This document shows positions 37,112 through 47,444 of a stretch of 62,078 bases of DNA, piece after piece. The translations under genes were made by a program, and so were the position numbers. The notes under the pieces were generated by a model. The model worked only from the letters and a program-made list of their open reading frames with translations, was not told the DNA's origin and ran no database searches. Numbering within the stretch: the stretch's first letter is position 1; every line of letters begins with the position of its first letter. This DNA is from Staphylococcus rostri (GTDB lineage: Bacteria; Bacillota; Bacilli; Staphylococcales; Staphylococcaceae), in the NCBI RefSeq assembly GCF_002902145.1, contig NZ_PPRF01000015.1, positions 1 through 62,078 of the forward strand, given 5' to 3'.

Positions 37112-37208
37112 AATTTGTTTTTGAGAATATCATTTGCGTTATTGCACTAATCTATAAAGGAATCGTCCTAAGCGTATGGGTTAACATGACTTTATTAGGA
37201 GGAGAATT

Positions 37209-39146
37209 ATGACACAAATTAATGTACGTTTTCCAGATGGCAACAGCAAGGCGTTTGACAAAGGGATTACAACTGAAGAAATTGCACAATCAATCAGCCC
37301 GGGATTACGCAAAAAAGCAGTAGCTGGTAAATATAATGGTGAGATGGTTGATTTAACACGTCCACTTGAAGTTGATGGAGACATCGAAATTGTAACACCA
37401 GGTAGCGATGAGGCTTTAGAAGTGTTACGTCACTCTACAGCGCATTTAATGGCACAAGCTTTAAAACGCTTATATGGCGATGTTAAGTTTGGTGTTGGTC
37501 CAGTGATCGAAGGTGGTTTCTACTACGACTTCGATATGCCAGAGAAAATTTCAAGTGATGACTTTGAAGCAATTGAAAAAACAATGAAACAAATCGTGAA
37601 TGAAAATCATAAAATCGAACGTAAAGTCGTATCACGTGAAGAAGCGCAAGCATTTTTCAAAGATGACGTATACAAACTTGAATTAATCGATGCGATTCCT
37701 GAAGATGAAAATGTCACACTATATACACAAGGCGAATTCACTGACTTATGTCGCGGTGTACACGTACCATCAACAGCGAAAATTAAAGAATTCAAGTTGT
37801 TATCAACAGCAGGTGCATACTGGCGCGGTGACAGCAACAACAAAATGTTACAACGTATTTACGGTACAGCATTTTTCGATAAAAAAGACTTGAAAGCACA
37901 CTTACAAATGTTAGAAGAACGTAAAGAGCGTGATCACCGTCGTATCGGTAAAGATATGGAACTCTTTACAAATAATCAACTTGTCGGTGCAGGCTTACCA
38001 TTATGGTTACCAAATGGTGCAACAATTCGTCGTGAAATTGAACGTTATATTGTTGATAAAGAAGTATCACTTGGTTACGACCATGTATACACACCAGTGC
38101 TTGCGAACGTAGAACTTTACAAAACATCTGGTCACTGGGATCATTACAAAGATGATATGTTCCCGGCAATGCAATTAGATGCGGATGAGGCAATGGTATT
38201 GCGTCCAATGAACTGTCCACACCATATGATGGTCTATGCAAACAAACCACATTCATATCGTGAACTACCAATTCGTATTGCTGAACTTGGTACAATGCAC
38301 CGTTACGAGGCAAGTGGTGCGGTATCAGGCTTGCAACGTGTACGTGGTATGACTTTAAACGATGCACACATCTTTGTACGTCCAGACCAAATTAAAGAAG
38401 AATTCAAACGTGTTGTTGAAATGATTTTGAATGTTTATGAAGATTTTGGCTTCAAAGATTACAAATTCCGCTTGAGCTATCGTGATCCAGAAGATAAAGA
38501 AAAATACTTTGATGATGACGATATGTGGAATAAAGCAGAATCAATGTTAAAAGAAGCGGTTGACGAATTTGGTTTAGAATATGAAGAAGCGATTGGCGAA
38601 GCAGCATTCTACGGACCAAAACTAGACGTTCAAGTAAAAACTGCGATGGGTAAAGAAGAAACATTATCTACAGCGCAACTTGACTTCTTATTACCGAAAA
38701 AATTCGAACTCACATATATCGGTCAAGACGGCGAGCATCATCAACCTGTCGTTATTCACCGTGGTGTCGTATCAACGATGGAACGTTTCGTTGCCTTCTT
38801 AACTGAAGAAACAAAAGGTGCATTCCCAACATGGTTAGCACCACAACAAGTTGAAATCATTCCAGTAAACGTTGATTTACACTATGACTATGCACGTGAA
38901 ATTCACGATACATTAAAATCTCATGGTGTCCGCGTGAATATTGATGATCGTAACGAAAAAATGGGCTATAAAATCCGTGAAGCGCAAATGAAAAAAATTC
39001 CTTACCAAATCGTTGTAGGGGATAAAGAAGTTGAAAATCGTGAAGTTAACGTACGTCAATACGGTTCTAAAGACCAAGAAACAATGGAAGCAGAAGATTT
39101 CGTATGGCATTTAGTAGATGAAATTCGTCTAAAAAAACAAAGATAG
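37209..39146 (+). CDS. thrS: Threonyl-tRNA synthetase
   Basis: Charges tRNA-Thr. 645 aa: TGS domain (1-64), editing/SAD domain with [10 protein letters not shown] (near 75), class II core with [10 protein letters not shown] (motif 2 zinc Cys), and the anticodon-binding domain after about 540. AGGAGG sits 6 nt before the ATG. It is controlled by the T-box upstream. The short gap after it already carries the lysP promoter. Confidence 0.98.
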   Translation: MTQINVRFPDGNSKAFDKGITTEEIAQSISPGLRKKAVAGKYNGEMVDLTRPLEVDGDIEIVTPGSDEALEVLRHSTAHLMAQALKRLYGDVKFGVGPVIEGGFYYDFDMPEKISSDDFEAIEKTMKQIVNENHKIERKVVSREEAQAFFKDDVYKLELIDAIPEDENVTLYTQGEFTDLCRGVHVPSTAKIKEFKLLSTAGAYWRGDSNNKMLQRIYGTAFFDKKDLKAHLQMLEERKERDHRRIGKDMELFTNNQLVGAGLPLWLPNGATIRREIERYIVDKEVSLGYDHVYTPVLANVELYKTSGHWDHYKDDMFPAMQLDADEAMVLRPMNCPHHMMVYANKPHSYRELPIRIAELGTMHRYEASGAVSGLQRVRGMTLNDAHIFVRPDQIKEEFKRVVEMILNVYEDFGFKDYKFRLSYRDPEDKEKYFDDDDMWNKAESMLKEAVDEFGLEYEEAIGEAAFYGPKLDVQVKTAMGKEETLSTAQLDFLLPKKFELTYIGQDGEHHQPVVIHRGVVSTMERFVAFLTEETKGAFPTWLAPQQVEIIPVNVDLHYDYAREIHDTLKSHGVRVNIDDRNEKMGYKIREAQMKKIPYQIVVGDKEVENREVNVRQYGSKDQETMEAEDFVWHLVDEIRLKKQR

Positions 39147-39148
39147 CA

Positions 39149-39430
39149 TTGCAGAGTATGGTTTGATGCTGTATACTGTTATGTAATTCAAATAATAATA
39201 TTCAATTTAGTTAGAGGTTGCATTTTTAATGAGTCACTTGTCAGAAGCAGAGATGTTGCGTATGTTGAACAAGTAAAAGGTAAAAATGCCGAAGCGAGTT
39301 ATTGTCATCCCAATAACTTGTTGGGCTAGTAATCGAAAGGTGCTAGACTGTCACAAACGTGATGTGCTACTTATTTGTTCTAGATAAAGTAAAGGTTACA
39401 TCAACGTCGATGTAACCTTTATTTCGTTTA
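39149..39430 (+). promoter_or_regulatory. Lysine riboswitch (L box) with promoter and terminator, upstream of lysP
   Basis: The promoter is TTGCAG (39149-39154), 17 bp, TATACT (39172-39177), right after the thrS stop. The aptamer (about 39202-39389) has the L-box landmarks AGAGGTTGC, ATGAGTCACTTGTCAGA, ATGCCGAAGC, a 10-bp hairpin CGAGTTATTG/CAATAACTTG, GGGCTAGT and AGACTGTCAC. The expression platform is a perfect 12-bp terminator, AAAGGTTACATC/GATGTAACCTTT (39391-39420), followed by ATTTCGTTTATTT. Lysine should switch the downstream permease off. Confidence 0.9.
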
Positions 39431-39485
39431 TTTAGACGTATAGTTTTTCTGAGAATCACCTCTAAGTAATAGAAAGTGAGGCAAA

Positions 39486-40994
39486 ATGAGTAACGAGAAT
39501 TTAAAAACGGACAATGGTGTTCAACGCCATTTGAAAGACCGTCACATTTCAATGATTGCTATTGGTGGGGCGATTGGGACAGGTTTATTTATGACATCAG
39601 GAGGTGCCATCCATGACGCAGGGCCGTTGGGTGCGCTCCTCGGTTATGCAATTATCGGTGTCATGGTATTCTTCCTTATGACATCTTTAGGAGAGATGGC
39701 AACGTATTTACCAGTTACTGGATCATTCAGTACATATGCAACACGCTTTGTTGATCCGTCATTAGGGTTTGCACTCGGTTGGAATTACTGGTTTAACTGG
39801 GTCATTACCGTTGCAGCTGACGTAACAATTGCTGCACACGTTATTGAGTACTGGGAACCGTTACAGTTCTTCCCAGCGTGGCTCTGGAGCTGTATTTTTA
39901 TGGCAATCATTTTTAGTTTGAATGCATTGTCAGTACAAGTATACGGTGAAAGTGAATATTGGTTTGCCTTTATCAAAGTGGCGACAGTCATTGTCTTTAT
40001 TATTGTAGGTTTATTAACAATTTTAGGGATTATGGGTGGACCAGCTGTTGGATTTGATGTCTTTACAAAAGGCGACGCACCAATTTTAGGAGACGGTGCA
40101 GGCGGCAGCTTACTAGTCGTATTCGGTGTCTTCTTAATTGCCGGATTCTCATTCCAAGGGACAGAACTTGTTGGGATTACAGCAGGGGAGTCAGAAAATC
40201 CTGAACGCGCAGTACCAAAAGCAATTAAACAAGTATTCTGGCGTATTTTATTATTCTACGTTTTCGCAATCTTTATCATCGGGATGTTAATTCCATACGA
40301 TAGCTCAGCGTTAATGGGTGGTGGCGATGATGTTGCGACTTCACCATTTACATTAGTATTCAAAAATGCTGGTTTAGCGTTTGCGGCATCATTTATGAAT
40401 GCGGTTATTTTAACATCAGTATTATCAGCAGGTAACTCAGGGATGTATGCAAGTACGCGCATGCTTTACTCAATGAGTCATGATGGCTTAGCTGCCAAAC
40501 CATTTAGTAGAACGAACCGAAATGGTACACCATGGATTGCGATGTTATCAACAGCAGCTGTTGTTGTTTTCATCTTTATCGTACAACAAGTGAGTGGTAA
40601 TGCTTATGAATATATCGTTGCTGCGAGTGGTTTGACAGGCTTTATCGCATGGGTCGGTATTGCGATTAGTCATTATCGTTTCCGTAAAGCCTTTGCAGCA
40701 CAAAACTACGATGTTTCTAAATTGAAGTATCAAGCAAAATGGTTCCCATTCGGACCAATCCTTGCTTTAGTATTATGTATTATTGTTATCATTGGACAGG
40801 ACGTTGAATTCATCCAAGGCGGTGGTTTTGATCCGAAACGTTTCTTTATCACTTACATGGGTATTCCAGTCTTCTTATTCTTCTTCTTGTACCATAAACT
40901 AAGATATAAAACGAAAGTCATTCCATTGGACAAAGTAAACTTAAGTCAAGATGTATCAATGGATGAAAAAAACTTTCATAAATATGTTGACTAA
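39486..40994 (+). CDS. lysP: Lysine-specific permease, APC family
   Basis: A 502-aa inner-membrane amino-acid permease with about 12 transmembrane segments. It has the APC/AAT signature ISMIAIGGAIGTGLFMTSGGAI after a short cytoplasmic N-terminus. The conserved GTELVGITAGESENPERAVPKAI is near residue 225. Sequence alone places it with basic or general amino-acid permeases; the lysine riboswitch directly upstream identifies lysine as the likely substrate. It is probably monocistronic. Confidence 0.92.
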   Translation: MSNENLKTDNGVQRHLKDRHISMIAIGGAIGTGLFMTSGGAIHDAGPLGALLGYAIIGVMVFFLMTSLGEMATYLPVTGSFSTYATRFVDPSLGFALGWNYWFNWVITVAADVTIAAHVIEYWEPLQFFPAWLWSCIFMAIIFSLNALSVQVYGESEYWFAFIKVATVIVFIIVGLLTILGIMGGPAVGFDVFTKGDAPILGDGAGGSLLVVFGVFLIAGFSFQGTELVGITAGESENPERAVPKAIKQVFWRILLFYVFAIFIIGMLIPYDSSALMGGGDDVATSPFTLVFKNAGLAFAASFMNAVILTSVLSAGNSGMYASTRMLYSMSHDGLAAKPFSRTNRNGTPWIAMLSTAAVVVFIFIVQQVSGNAYEYIVAASGLTGFIAWVGIAISHYRFRKAFAAQNYDVSKLKYQAKWFPFGPILALVLCIIVIIGQDVEFIQGGGFDPKRFFITYMGIPVFLFFFLYHKLRYKTKVIPLDKVNLSQDVSMDEKNFHKYVD

Positions 40995-41033
40995 TAACTA
41001 ACAACTTGGTATGATTATATCTGTTGAATACGA

Positions 41034-41163
41034 AACGGACCAAGTAGAAGCAACCCGCTTCTCACCTGTAGCGACGCACGAAGCAGTTGGCAGGTTAACG
41101 ATATAAACATGTGAGTTAGTTCATGTTAACGTTAGAAGCGGGGAGCACATCCCCGCTTTTTTT
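41034..41163 (+). promoter_or_regulatory. infC leader with L20-type antiterminator and terminator
   Basis: CCCGCTTCT (41054-41062) can pair either with the local AGAAGC (41046-41051) or with AGAAGCGGG (41134-41142). The second segment also forms the terminator stem AGCGGGG/CCCCGCT (41137-41157) followed by T7. Mutually exclusive pairing and the CCCGCTTCTCACC motif are as in the Bacillus infC leader, which ribosomal protein L20 controls. Repression by L20 here is by homology. Confidence 0.8.
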
Positions 41164-41203
41164 CGTGCTTGGACCATTCGTAAAATTTTTGGAGGTGTCA
41201 ACC

Positions 41204-41722
41204 ATAGCTAAGGATCAAACGCAAGTTAACGAAAAGATTCGCGCTAGAGAGCTACGTGTTATCGGTCAAAACGGTGACCAGCTTGGTATCAAATCTAAGC
41301 AAGATGCATTAGAAATGGCAGAACGACTCAACCTAGACGTTGTAATCGTTGCCCCTAATGCAAAACCACCTGTTGCTCGTATCATGGATTACGGTAAATA
41401 CAAGTTCGAGCAACAGAAAAAAGAAAAAGAAATGAAGAAGAAACAAAAAGTCATCAATATTAAGGAAATACGCTTAAGCCCAACAATTGAAGAACACGAC
41501 TTCAATACGAAGCTTAAGAACGGTAGAAAGTTCTTAACAAAAGGTGACAAAGTTAAAGTTTCTATTCGTTTCAGAGGGCGTGCAATCACGCATAAAGAAA
41601 TTGGTCAACGCGTTTTAGAGAATTTTGCTGACGAGTGCAAAGATATTGCAACAGTTGAGCAAAAACCTAAAATGGAAGGTCGCCAAATGTTTCTTATGTT
41701 GGCCCCAATTAACGAAAAATAA
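41204..41722 (+). CDS. infC: Translation initiation factor IF-3 (ATA start)
   Basis: Binds the 30S subunit and checks the start codon. 172 aa: N-domain ([18 protein letters not shown]), linker rich in Lys/Glu, C-domain ([16 protein letters not shown]). The best ribosome-binding site, GGAGG (41191-41195), is 8 nt before ATA 41204. A GTG at 41195 overlaps the site and an upstream ATG lies in the terminator. A rare start codon that IF-3 itself rejects is the known autoregulation of infC in E. coli (AUU) and Bacillus, so ATA fits. Confidence 0.9.
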   Translation: MAKDQTQVNEKIRARELRVIGQNGDQLGIKSKQDALEMAERLNLDVVIVAPNAKPPVARIMDYGKYKFEQQKKEKEMKKKQKVINIKEIRLSPTIEEHDFNTKLKNGRKFLTKGDKVKVSIRFRGRAITHKEIGQRVLENFADECKDIATVEQKPKMEGRQMFLMLAPINEK

Positions 41723-41748
41723 ACAAGAACAATAGGAGGAAATTAGTC

Positions 41749-41949
41749 ATGCCTAAAATGAAAACTCACCGCGGAGCAGCGAAACGTGTTAAAAGAACTG
41801 GAAGTGGGAAATTAAAACGTTCTAGAGCTTATACTTCACACTTATTCGCTAACAAGTCTACTAAACAAAAACGTAAACTTCGTAAAGCGGCACTTGTTTC
41901 TAAGAGTGATGCAAAACGCGTAAGACAATTATTAACATACGTTAAATAA
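41749..41949 (+). CDS. rpmI: 50S ribosomal protein bL35
   Basis: 66 aa, strongly basic: [21 protein letters not shown] is the family signature. AGGAGG lies before the ATG. Second gene of infC-rpmI-rplT. Confidence 0.98.
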   Translation: MPKMKTHRGAAKRVKRTGSGKLKRSRAYTSHLFANKSTKQKRKLRKAALVSKSDAKRVRQLLTYVK

Positions 41950-42032
41950 TCATAAAAACTAAACGAACGAACATATAAACGTCTAAGTATGCCAAAGATG
42001 CATATTAAAGAGATAACGAGGAGGAATTTATT

Positions 42033-42389
42033 ATGCCACGTGTTAAAGGTGGAACAGTAACAAGAGCGCGTCGTAAAAAGACAATCAAATTAGCTAAAGG
42101 TTACTTCGGTGCAAAAAGCACATTATATAAAGTAGCAAAACAACAAGTTATGAAATCAGGTCAATACTCATTCCGTGACCGTCGTCAAAGAAAACGTGAT
42201 TTCCGTAAATTATGGATCACACGTATCAATGCAGCTGCACGTCAACATGACATGAGCTACTCACGTTTAATGAACGGCTTAAAATTAGCTGGTATCGACA
42301 TTAACCGTAAAATGCTTTCTGAAATCGCAATCGCTGACGAAAAAGCATTTGCTGAATTAGTAAACAAAGCGAAAGACGCTTTAAAATAA
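42033..42389 (+). CDS. rplT: 50S ribosomal protein bL20
   Basis: 118 aa, basic: a long N-terminal helix ([28 protein letters not shown]) and a globular C-terminal half. An early assembly protein of 23S rRNA and the expected repressor of this operon through the leader at 41034-41163. AGGAGG precedes the ATG. Confidence 0.98.
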   Translation: MPRVKGGTVTRARRKKTIKLAKGYFGAKSTLYKVAKQQVMKSGQYSFRDRRQRKRDFRKLWITRINAAARQHDMSYSRLMNGLKLAGIDINRKMLSEIAIADEKAFAELVNKAKDALK

Positions 42390-42398
42390 TAATTGCAT

Positions 42399-42442
42399 AG
42401 AGAGTTGGTTTGTTTATTTGATAGACAGCCAACTCTTTTTTT
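42399..42442 (+). terminator. Terminator of infC-rpmI-rplT
   Basis: AGAGTTGG pairs with CCAACTCT, with extra inner pairing (TTGT/GACA), followed by seven T. Confidence 0.92.
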
Positions 42443-42482
42443 ATTTGTGAATGTGATGATTGAGGGATTAGAAAGTGTGAAG

Positions 42483-42508
42483 CAAAAGCGGTTAGAACTT
42501 GAGCAGAA
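42483..42508 (-). repeat. Second-module fragment of the intergenic repeat family
   Basis: The minus strand reads TTCTGCTCAAGTTCTAACCG..., matching 7742-7767 with about five differences. It lies 28 bp before copy D, so both larger loci carry the two modules close together. Confidence 0.45.
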
Positions 42509-42535
42509 CTAAGCGATTGAAAGTAGCAAGCGGCT

Positions 42536-42697
42536 GGGACATTAATACAAACATTCAAAATAAACTTGAGATTTTATGTATATGGCAGTAGCTGACTGGT
42601 ATGAAAATACGCTTTCACAAGCTTTTTTTCATGCCTAGTCAGCCTTGCCGGGGTGGGACGACGGAATCTTTTTAGAAAAATGAGATTCCTGTCCCAC
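42536..42697 (+). repeat. Dispersed intergenic repeat, copy D
   Basis: The best-preserved copy: GGGACATTAATACAAACATT, TATGGCAGTAGCTGACTGG, an imperfect hairpin (CTGACTGGTATGAAAA with TTTTCATGCCTAGTCAG), GGGGTGGGACGACGG, then GGAATC...GATTCC and CTGTCCCA. It lies between rplT and the Nudix gene. The remaining 42698-42883 shows no gene and no clear promoter. Confidence 0.78.
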
Positions 42698-42883
42698 TCT
42701 CAATCATTCGACAACATACTACTCGAGCTCATCTGTGTAACGTCTCAAGCTCTGTCAGCCACTCACACTATAATTATTTACATACCATATCTATAATTGA
42801 AGTCGAACCCATCTCGTATATTACTTGGCGAGCATATGCAAGGTTTGGTACGATATGGATAATCGAGGATAAAGGAGTTTGCT

Positions 42884-43495
42884 ATGTCTAAATTTGATGA
42901 ACAAATTACAGTAGTTGCACGAGATGTATTATTTGATAACGAAAACAATGCGTTTAATGGCTTTTTACCATATGATGATGCAAAAAGTGAAGCCATTCTT
43001 AAAACATTAAGTCAGTATGAAGTGAAACGCCGTGGTGATATGGAAGAAGATCCTTCATTTAAACAGTTAATTTCATATTGTATTTTAGAAAATGAAGATG
43101 GCGACATTCTCGTTTATCAACGTTTATCAGGTGGTGGCGAGTCACGTCTTCACGGTCTTGCCTCAATTGGTGTAGGCGGCCATATGAATGACGTCCCAGA
43201 TCAAAATGATATTATGGCGATTGTGAAAGAGAATGCGAGCCGTGAACTATTAGAAGAAGTAGGGCTATCTGTGGACGACACAGAAGGCTTACAGCATATC
43301 GGTTTCATTAATGATGACAACAATGAAGTTGGACGTGTACATATCGGTGTGGTGTTTAAAATCAAAGTCCGCAAAGCACAAGTGGAAGTACGCGAGACGG
43401 ATACGTTGTCAATTCACTGGCAGCCCGTCCAAACGATTGATGATTTATCTCAGTTTGAATCATGGAGTGCATTAATACTAGAACAATGGAACTAG
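42884..43495 (+). CDS. Nudix-domain protein
   Basis: 203 aa, cytoplasmic. The Nudix box is recognisable as GGHMND...ENASRELLEEVGL (about residues 92-125), with the RELLEEVG catalytic core intact but a longer-than-usual gap after GGHM. The N-terminal 45 residues are family-specific. AAAGGAG lies before the ATG. It is 9 bp upstream of the next gene. The substrate is unknown; housecleaning of nucleotides or related diphosphates is possible. Confidence 0.85.
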   Translation: MSKFDEQITVVARDVLFDNENNAFNGFLPYDDAKSEAILKTLSQYEVKRRGDMEEDPSFKQLISYCILENEDGDILVYQRLSGGGESRLHGLASIGVGGHMNDVPDQNDIMAIVKENASRELLEEVGLSVDDTEGLQHIGFINDDNNEVGRVHIGVVFKIKVRKAQVEVRETDTLSIHWQPVQTIDDLSQFESWSALILEQWN

Positions 43496-43504
43496 GTGAT
43501 GTGG

Positions 43505-44425
43505 ATGTCGGAACTTATACCGTTTCCAAAAATGAAAGAAAAGCTATGTTTGGATATTAAACGTGCCGTAGATGACGCGCAGTATGAAAAGGCTTATGAC
43601 GCGTTTATGACGTACGAGAAGCATTTCGAATTAACGAATGAACTGGCGTTAGTGAAGTGTCATGTGTTGTGGGAACTTGAAGCATACTTAGAGTTGAGAG
43701 AAGAAACACACATATTGGTGAAACAAGAATTTGAGCCACAAGATGATTTGATGTTATTTCACGTTAAAAGTTTATATGCGTTGAAACAATATCAATCGGT
43801 CGTTGGTATCGTTGACCAGTTATTCAAAAATGATGTGAGCCATGAGATGCGCATGGCATTGTTACCGCTAAGCGATCAAGCCAAGCGTAAATTGCATGAG
43901 CGACAAGAAGCAATGCAAGTGCAGTTGCAACAATTCGATCAACTATCTGTACCCCAACAAACAGAACTGATCTTGACACTCATTGAAGATGGGGCATATC
44001 ATTTTGGCGATACAATTGCTTATTTGATGACACAAGACAATATCCGTACAACTTTACAAAGTTTAATGCTTGAATATTTGCGATTTGCTCGTTACAATCA
44101 AAGCATTCAGTTAGAAATGTATGGACAGCAGTTCGAAGTGATACCGACACAATTAGAAAGTTTTGAGGCAACACGTTTTATTGACATCATTGTACCGCAA
44201 ATAATCGAATTGCTCGAAGCTGAATATCCATCACTTGTGCAAGAAGCACACGTTCATCTAAATGCACACAATATTGCGATGTATCCAATTGACATCACGC
44301 AAATTGCTGATGATAAGACCTGGGTGCAAAGTTACTTCGTGTACTTTGAAGAAATGATGGGTTTACCACCGACATATTCGGTAGATGCGACAGTTTTGGA
44401 TTTTATTAAATTGTTAAATAGCTAG
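43505..44425 (+). CDS. TPR-like helical protein of unknown function
   Basis: About 306 aa, mostly helical, rich in Leu/Glu/Gln, with repeated helix pairs resembling tetratricopeptide units (AYDAFMTYEKHFELTNELALVKCHVLWELEAYLEL). No membrane segment. The start is uncertain: ATG 43505 has AGGTG 6 nt upstream, while ATG 43499 is also open. It is coupled to the Nudix gene. Presumably a scaffold; function not inferable. Confidence 0.75.
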   Translation: MSELIPFPKMKEKLCLDIKRAVDDAQYEKAYDAFMTYEKHFELTNELALVKCHVLWELEAYLELREETHILVKQEFEPQDDLMLFHVKSLYALKQYQSVVGIVDQLFKNDVSHEMRMALLPLSDQAKRKLHERQEAMQVQLQQFDQLSVPQQTELILTLIEDGAYHFGDTIAYLMTQDNIRTTLQSLMLEYLRFARYNQSIQLEMYGQQFEVIPTQLESFEATRFIDIIVPQIIELLEAEYPSLVQEAHVHLNAHNIAMYPIDITQIADDKTWVQSYFVYFEEMMGLPPTYSVDATVLDFIKLLNS

Positions 44426-44434
44426 CAAGTCTAC

Positions 44435-44462
44435 TTGAAACGGGACTTAGCTATGTTATAAT
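44435..44462 (+). promoter_or_regulatory. Promoter of tig
   Basis: TTGAAA (44435-44440), 16 bp, TATAAT (44457-44462), close to consensus, about 50 bp before the trigger factor ATG. Confidence 0.8.
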
Positions 44463-44510
44463 AAAGAAGTTGAAAAATTTTAAAAATGGATTTCATGGAG
44501 GTTTTTATAC

Positions 44511-45830
44511 ATGACAGCAACATGGGAAAAAAAAGAAGGTAATGAAGGGTTACTTGAGGTAACTGTACCTGCTGAAGAAGTTAACAAAGCATTAGACCAA
44601 GCATTCAAAAAAGTAGTTAAAAATATTAATGTACCTGGTTTCCGTAAAGGTAAAGTACCACGTCCAATTTTCGAACAACGTTTTGGCGTAGAAAGCTTAT
44701 ACCAAGATGCATTAGACATCTTATTACAACCAGCATACAGCGATGCAATTGATGAAGTGGGTATTAACCCAGTTGCACAACCTGAAATTGACATCAAACA
44801 ATTAGAAAAAGGTAAAGACTTTATCTTTGAAGCAACTGTAACAGTAGAACCAGAAGTACAACTTGGTGACTACAAAGGTCTTGAAATTGAAAAACAAGAC
44901 ACAACAGTAACTGACGAAATGGTTGACGATGCGATTAACCAACGTCTTGAAGCAATGGCTGATATGGTCGTTAAAGAAGACGGTGAAGTTTTTGAAGGCG
45001 ACACAGTTAACCTTGACTTCGATGGTTATGTTGACGGTGAACAATTCGAAGGCGGACAAGCTGAAGGTTACGACCTAGAAGTAGGTTCTGGTTCATTCAT
45101 TCCAGGATTCGAAGAGCAATTAGTAGGTCTAAAAGTTGACGGTGAAAAAGACGTTGAAGTGACTTTCCCTGAAGAATACCACGCAGCAGAATTAGCAGGT
45201 AAACCAGCAACATTCAAAGTTAAAATCAACGAAATCAAAGCGAAAGAAGTACCAACTTTAGACGATGAATTAGCGAGCGAATTAGATGCAGATGCTGAAA
45301 ACGTAGATGCTTACAAAGCAAACGTTCGTAAACAATTAGAAGAAGCGAAAAAGAATGACGCTGAAAACTTACAAAAAGAAGAAGCAGTAATCAAAGCAGC
45401 AGACAACGCAACAATCGATATTCCAGAAGCAATGATTAAGTCTGAACAAGACCGCATGCTTCAAGAGTTCGCACAAAATATGCAACAACAAGGTTTAGAC
45501 TTGAAAACATACTTTGAAATTTCAGGTCAAGACGAAGATCAAGTTCGCGAACAAATGAAAGACGATGCAGAACAACGCGTTAAAACTAACTTAACATTAG
45601 ATGCTATTGCAAAAGCTGAAAATATCGAAGCAACTGATGAAGATGTAGATAACGAATTACAAAAAATGAGTGAGCAATTCAACATCTCAGTTGAAGATAT
45701 TAAAAAGACTTTAGGTAATTCTGATCTTATCAAAAATGACGTACGCGTTCGCAAAGTAATCGACTTATTAGTGTCAGAAGCTAAATTAGTGGATGCACCA
45801 AAAGACAGCGAAGCAGATAAAGAAGCATAA
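44511..45830 (+). CDS. tig: Trigger factor (ribosome-associated chaperone and prolyl isomerase)
   Basis: 439 aa. The N-terminal ribosome-binding domain carries the signature [10 protein letters not shown] (near residue 44). The FKBP-type PPIase domain follows ([17 protein letters not shown], about 160-245), and the C-terminal arms are helical and acidic. GGAGG lies before the ATG. The order tig-clpX is standard in firmicutes. Confidence 0.98.
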   Translation: MTATWEKKEGNEGLLEVTVPAEEVNKALDQAFKKVVKNINVPGFRKGKVPRPIFEQRFGVESLYQDALDILLQPAYSDAIDEVGINPVAQPEIDIKQLEKGKDFIFEATVTVEPEVQLGDYKGLEIEKQDTTVTDEMVDDAINQRLEAMADMVVKEDGEVFEGDTVNLDFDGYVDGEQFEGGQAEGYDLEVGSGSFIPGFEEQLVGLKVDGEKDVEVTFPEEYHAAELAGKPATFKVKINEIKAKEVPTLDDELASELDADAENVDAYKANVRKQLEEAKKNDAENLQKEEAVIKAADNATIDIPEAMIKSEQDRMLQEFAQNMQQQGLDLKTYFEISGQDEDQVREQMKDDAEQRVKTNLTLDAIAKAENIEATDEDVDNELQKMSEQFNISVEDIKKTLGNSDLIKNDVRVRKVIDLLVSEAKLVDAPKDSEADKEA

Positions 45831-45926
45831 GCCTTATTGTGTAAGCAATGCTTTCTAAATGATAAGACAATGCTGGCAGTAGGTTATAGCGCGTAGGTTG
45901 CTTAAAAGCCAACATGAATGTGCCAG

Positions 45927-45974
45927 GGCGGGATAAAGAAATCTAATGACGTTCATTGATTTCTATCCCGCTTT
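45927..45974 (+). terminator. Terminator of tig
   Basis: GCGGGATA-AGAAATC pairs with GATTTCTATCCCGC over 14 bp, with an inner AATGACGTTCATT palindrome in the loop, followed by TTT. Confidence 0.85.
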
Positions 45975-46010
45975 CATTGTTTTATGCAAAAAACTTGAAA
46001 GTATGAACGA

Positions 46011-46039
46011 TTGCATAATAAAATGCTTTCTAGTATAGT
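46011..46039 (+). promoter_or_regulatory. Promoter of clpX
   Basis: TTGCAT (46011-46016), 17 bp, TATAGT (46034-46039), 26 bp before the ATG. Confidence 0.7.
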
Positions 46040-46065
46040 CGTAAAGGATAGGGGTGTAATACAGT

Positions 46066-47328
46066 ATGTTTAAATTCAATGAAGACGAAGAAAACTTAAA
46101 GTGTTCTTTCTGTGGTAAAGACCAAGACCAAGTTAAAAAATTAGTAGCTGGTAGTGGTGTCTACATTTGTAATGAATGTATTGAATTGTGTTCAGAGATC
46201 GTAGAAGAAGAACTGAACCAAGCAGAAACAGAAGAATTCACTGAGTTACAAACACCAAAAGAAATTATGGATGAATTGAACAATTATGTCATCGGTCAAG
46301 AAAAGGCCAAGAAATCTTTAGCAGTGGCTGTGTACAACCACTATAAACGTATTAACCAATTAGGTCCTAAAGATGATGATGTAGAACTTCAAAAAAGTAA
46401 CGTAGCGCTTATTGGGCCAACAGGTAGCGGTAAAACATTATTAGCACAAACACTTGCACGTACGTTAAATGTACCGTTTGCGATTGCAGATGCGACAAGT
46501 TTAACAGAAGCAGGTTATGTGGGTGAAGATGTTGAGAATATCTTGTTGCGTTTAATCCAAGCAGCTGATTTTGATATTGATAAAGCTGAAAAAGGCATTA
46601 TCTATGTCGATGAGATCGATAAGATTGCACGTAAATCGGAAAACACATCTATTACACGTGATGTATCTGGTGAAGGTGTACAACAAGCATTATTGAAAAT
46701 TCTTGAAGGGACAACAGCAAGTGTACCGCCACAAGGTGGACGTAAGCATCCAAACCAAGAATTCATTCAAATTGATACAACAAATATCTTATTCATCTTA
46801 GGTGGCGCATTTGACGGCATTGAAGAAGTCATCAAGCGTCGTTTAGGTGAAAAAGTCATCGGCTTTGCAAGCAGTGAAGCTTCAAAATATGATGATGCCA
46901 GCTTATTAGAGCATATTCGTCCAGAAGATTTACAAGCGTATGGTTTAATTCCAGAGTTTATTGGACGTGTGCCGATCGTTGCTAATTTAGAAACACTTGA
47001 TATTGCTGCATTGAAAAACATTTTAACACAACCGAAAAATGCGTTAGTGAAGCAATATACGAAGATGTTAGAGTTGGATGATGTAACATTAGAATTTACT
47101 GATGATGCATTATCAGCGATTAGTGAAAAAGCAATTGAGCGTAAAACAGGTGCACGTGGTTTACGTTCAATTATCGAAGAAGCGTTAATTGACATTATGT
47201 TCGATATTCCTTCAACTGAAGACGTGACGAAGGTTGTTATCACGAAAGAAACAATTGTCAATGAGACAGCGCCAGAACTTTATGATCAAGATGGTCAATT
47301 GTTAAATAACAGTAAAACATCTGCATAA
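46066..47328 (+). CDS. clpX: ATP-dependent Clp protease ATP-binding subunit ClpX
   Basis: A AAA+ unfoldase that feeds ClpP. 420 aa. The N-terminal zinc-binding domain has four Cys (CSFCGK ... CNECIELC). Walker A GPTGSGKT is near 125 and Walker [10 protein letters not shown] near 185. The ClpP-docking loop is of the IGF type (KVIGFASSE near 265), and sensor 2 [13 protein letters not shown] is present. It has its own promoter and terminator. Confidence 0.98.
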   Translation: MFKFNEDEENLKCSFCGKDQDQVKKLVAGSGVYICNECIELCSEIVEEELNQAETEEFTELQTPKEIMDELNNYVIGQEKAKKSLAVAVYNHYKRINQLGPKDDDVELQKSNVALIGPTGSGKTLLAQTLARTLNVPFAIADATSLTEAGYVGEDVENILLRLIQAADFDIDKAEKGIIYVDEIDKIARKSENTSITRDVSGEGVQQALLKILEGTTASVPPQGGRKHPNQEFIQIDTTNILFILGGAFDGIEEVIKRRLGEKVIGFASSEASKYDDASLLEHIRPEDLQAYGLIPEFIGRVPIVANLETLDIAALKNILTQPKNALVKQYTKMLELDDVTLEFTDDALSAISEKAIERKTGARGLRSIIEEALIDIMFDIPSTEDVTKVVITKETIVNETAPELYDQDGQLLNNSKTSA

Positions 47329-47334
47329 TAGATG

Positions 47335-47376
47335 AAAAGCTTAAGATGCTGTATTCCGCACGTCTTAAGCTTTTTT
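47335..47376 (+). terminator. Terminator of clpX
   Basis: AAAAGCTTAAGA pairs with TCTTAAGCTTTT, followed by T residues. Confidence 0.92.
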
Positions 47377-47444
47377 GCTGTTCAAGTATATAAACAAACG
47401 CTAAAATGAAAATATGTGATACATATACGAAAAGGAGAAAATTC

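Noticed and set aside
39229-39276. 15-codon open frame MSHLSEAEMLRMLNK that could be a leader peptide of lysP
   Set aside because: It lies inside the lysine riboswitch aptamer, and its sequence is explained by conserved aptamer bases.
46767-47261. 164-codon open frame antisense to clpX
   Set aside because: Antisense shadow of a highly conserved gene; unusual composition and no initiation signals.
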